A stretch of DNA of 12,188 nucleotides, from positions 1 through 12,188 of the forward strand of contig CALGNM010000307.1 of assembly GCA_937958665.1 (NCBI GenBank). The letters are read 5' to 3'. Of the stretch, positions 12,142-12,188 are shown one piece after another; position 1 is the stretch's first letter, and the number at the start of each line of letters is the position of its first letter. This DNA is from an uncultured bacterium. GTDB lineage: Bacteria; Edwardsbacteria; AC1; EtOH8. A program made the position numbers and the translations under genes. The notes under the pieces are model-generated. The model ran no database searches. It worked only from the letters and a program-made list of their open reading frames with translations, and was not told where the DNA came from.

Positions 12142-12188
12142 AGATCGGAAGAGCACACGTCTGAACTCCAGTCACCGAATACGATCTC
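12142..12188 (+). other. Illumina TruSeq adapter contamination at contig end
   Basis: The plus-strand sequence starts AGATCGGAAGAGCACACGTC and continues through CAGTCAC at 12175, the TruSeq index-read adapter. Bases 12176-12183 (CGAATACG) would be the 8-base sample index and 12184-12188 (ATCTC) the first bases of the constant region after it. The whole 47-base tail is explained by a library adapter, so it is not genomic. Confidence 0.98.

Noticed and set aside
12141-12158. MCSSDL as the true N terminus of a small complete membrane protein
   Set aside because: These codons are the reverse complement of Illumina adapter. The protein is a truncated C-terminal piece of a larger subunit.

Overview
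The window looks like one end of a bacterial contig. All genes I can support lie on the minus strand, so the biological reading order runs from the high to the low coordinates. The backbone is GC-rich and encodes a membrane-bound group 4 (energy-converting) [NiFe] hydrogenase. In reading order its genes are: the C-terminal end of a proton-translocating antiporter-like subunit, a NuoJ-like subunit, a NuoK-like subunit, a NuoA-like subunit, then (after a break) the NuoB-like small subunit, a NuoC-like subunit, the catalytic NuoD-like large subunit, a NuoH-like subunit, a two-cluster NuoI-like ferredoxin subunit and a HycI-type maturation endopeptidase. A small UPF0434/Trm112-like zinc-ribbon gene, murA, and the first codons of one more gene follow. 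The large subunit keeps all four Ni-Fe cysteines (Cys64/67 and Cys355/358) and a 35-residue tail after the DPCxxCTxR motif. This makes the complex a hydrogenase rather than a respiratory complex I, although it includes a NuoA homologue that well-known group 4 hydrogenases such as Ech and Hyc lack.

The hydrogenase cluster is split between the NuoA-like and NuoB-like genes by about 4.8 kb of visibly AT-rich DNA (about 5740-10597). This block holds a 1227-residue secreted protein with a Vps62-like N-terminal region, an Ig-like segment, a propeller-like region and a type IX secretion (T9SS) C-terminal sorting domain. It also holds two paralogous small genes, each encoding a signal peptide, a charged helix and a C-terminal membrane segment. 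A decayed fragment of a second copy of the large gene lies between the two small ones. The block therefore reads as a tandemly duplicated two-gene cassette (small membrane protein plus large secreted protein) in which one large gene has collapsed. A 63-bp composite palindromic repeat lies between the cassette and the NuoA-like gene.

The T9SS sorting domain, the signal peptides cut at A-Q, and a ferredoxin-linked hydrogenase together suggest an anaerobic member of the FCB (Fibrobacteres-Chlorobi-Bacteroidetes) group or a related candidate phylum, probably from a metagenome. I cannot name the lineage. As inference, the hydrogenase would couple electron transfer between reduced ferredoxin and protons/H2 to ion pumping across the inner membrane, and the protease would process the large subunit after nickel insertion.

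The last 47 bases (12142-12188) are not biological. They match the Illumina TruSeq adapter, an 8-base index and the start of the constant sequence after the index. The rightmost gene is cut there, and the apparent MCSSDL start of its reading frame is adapter translation.
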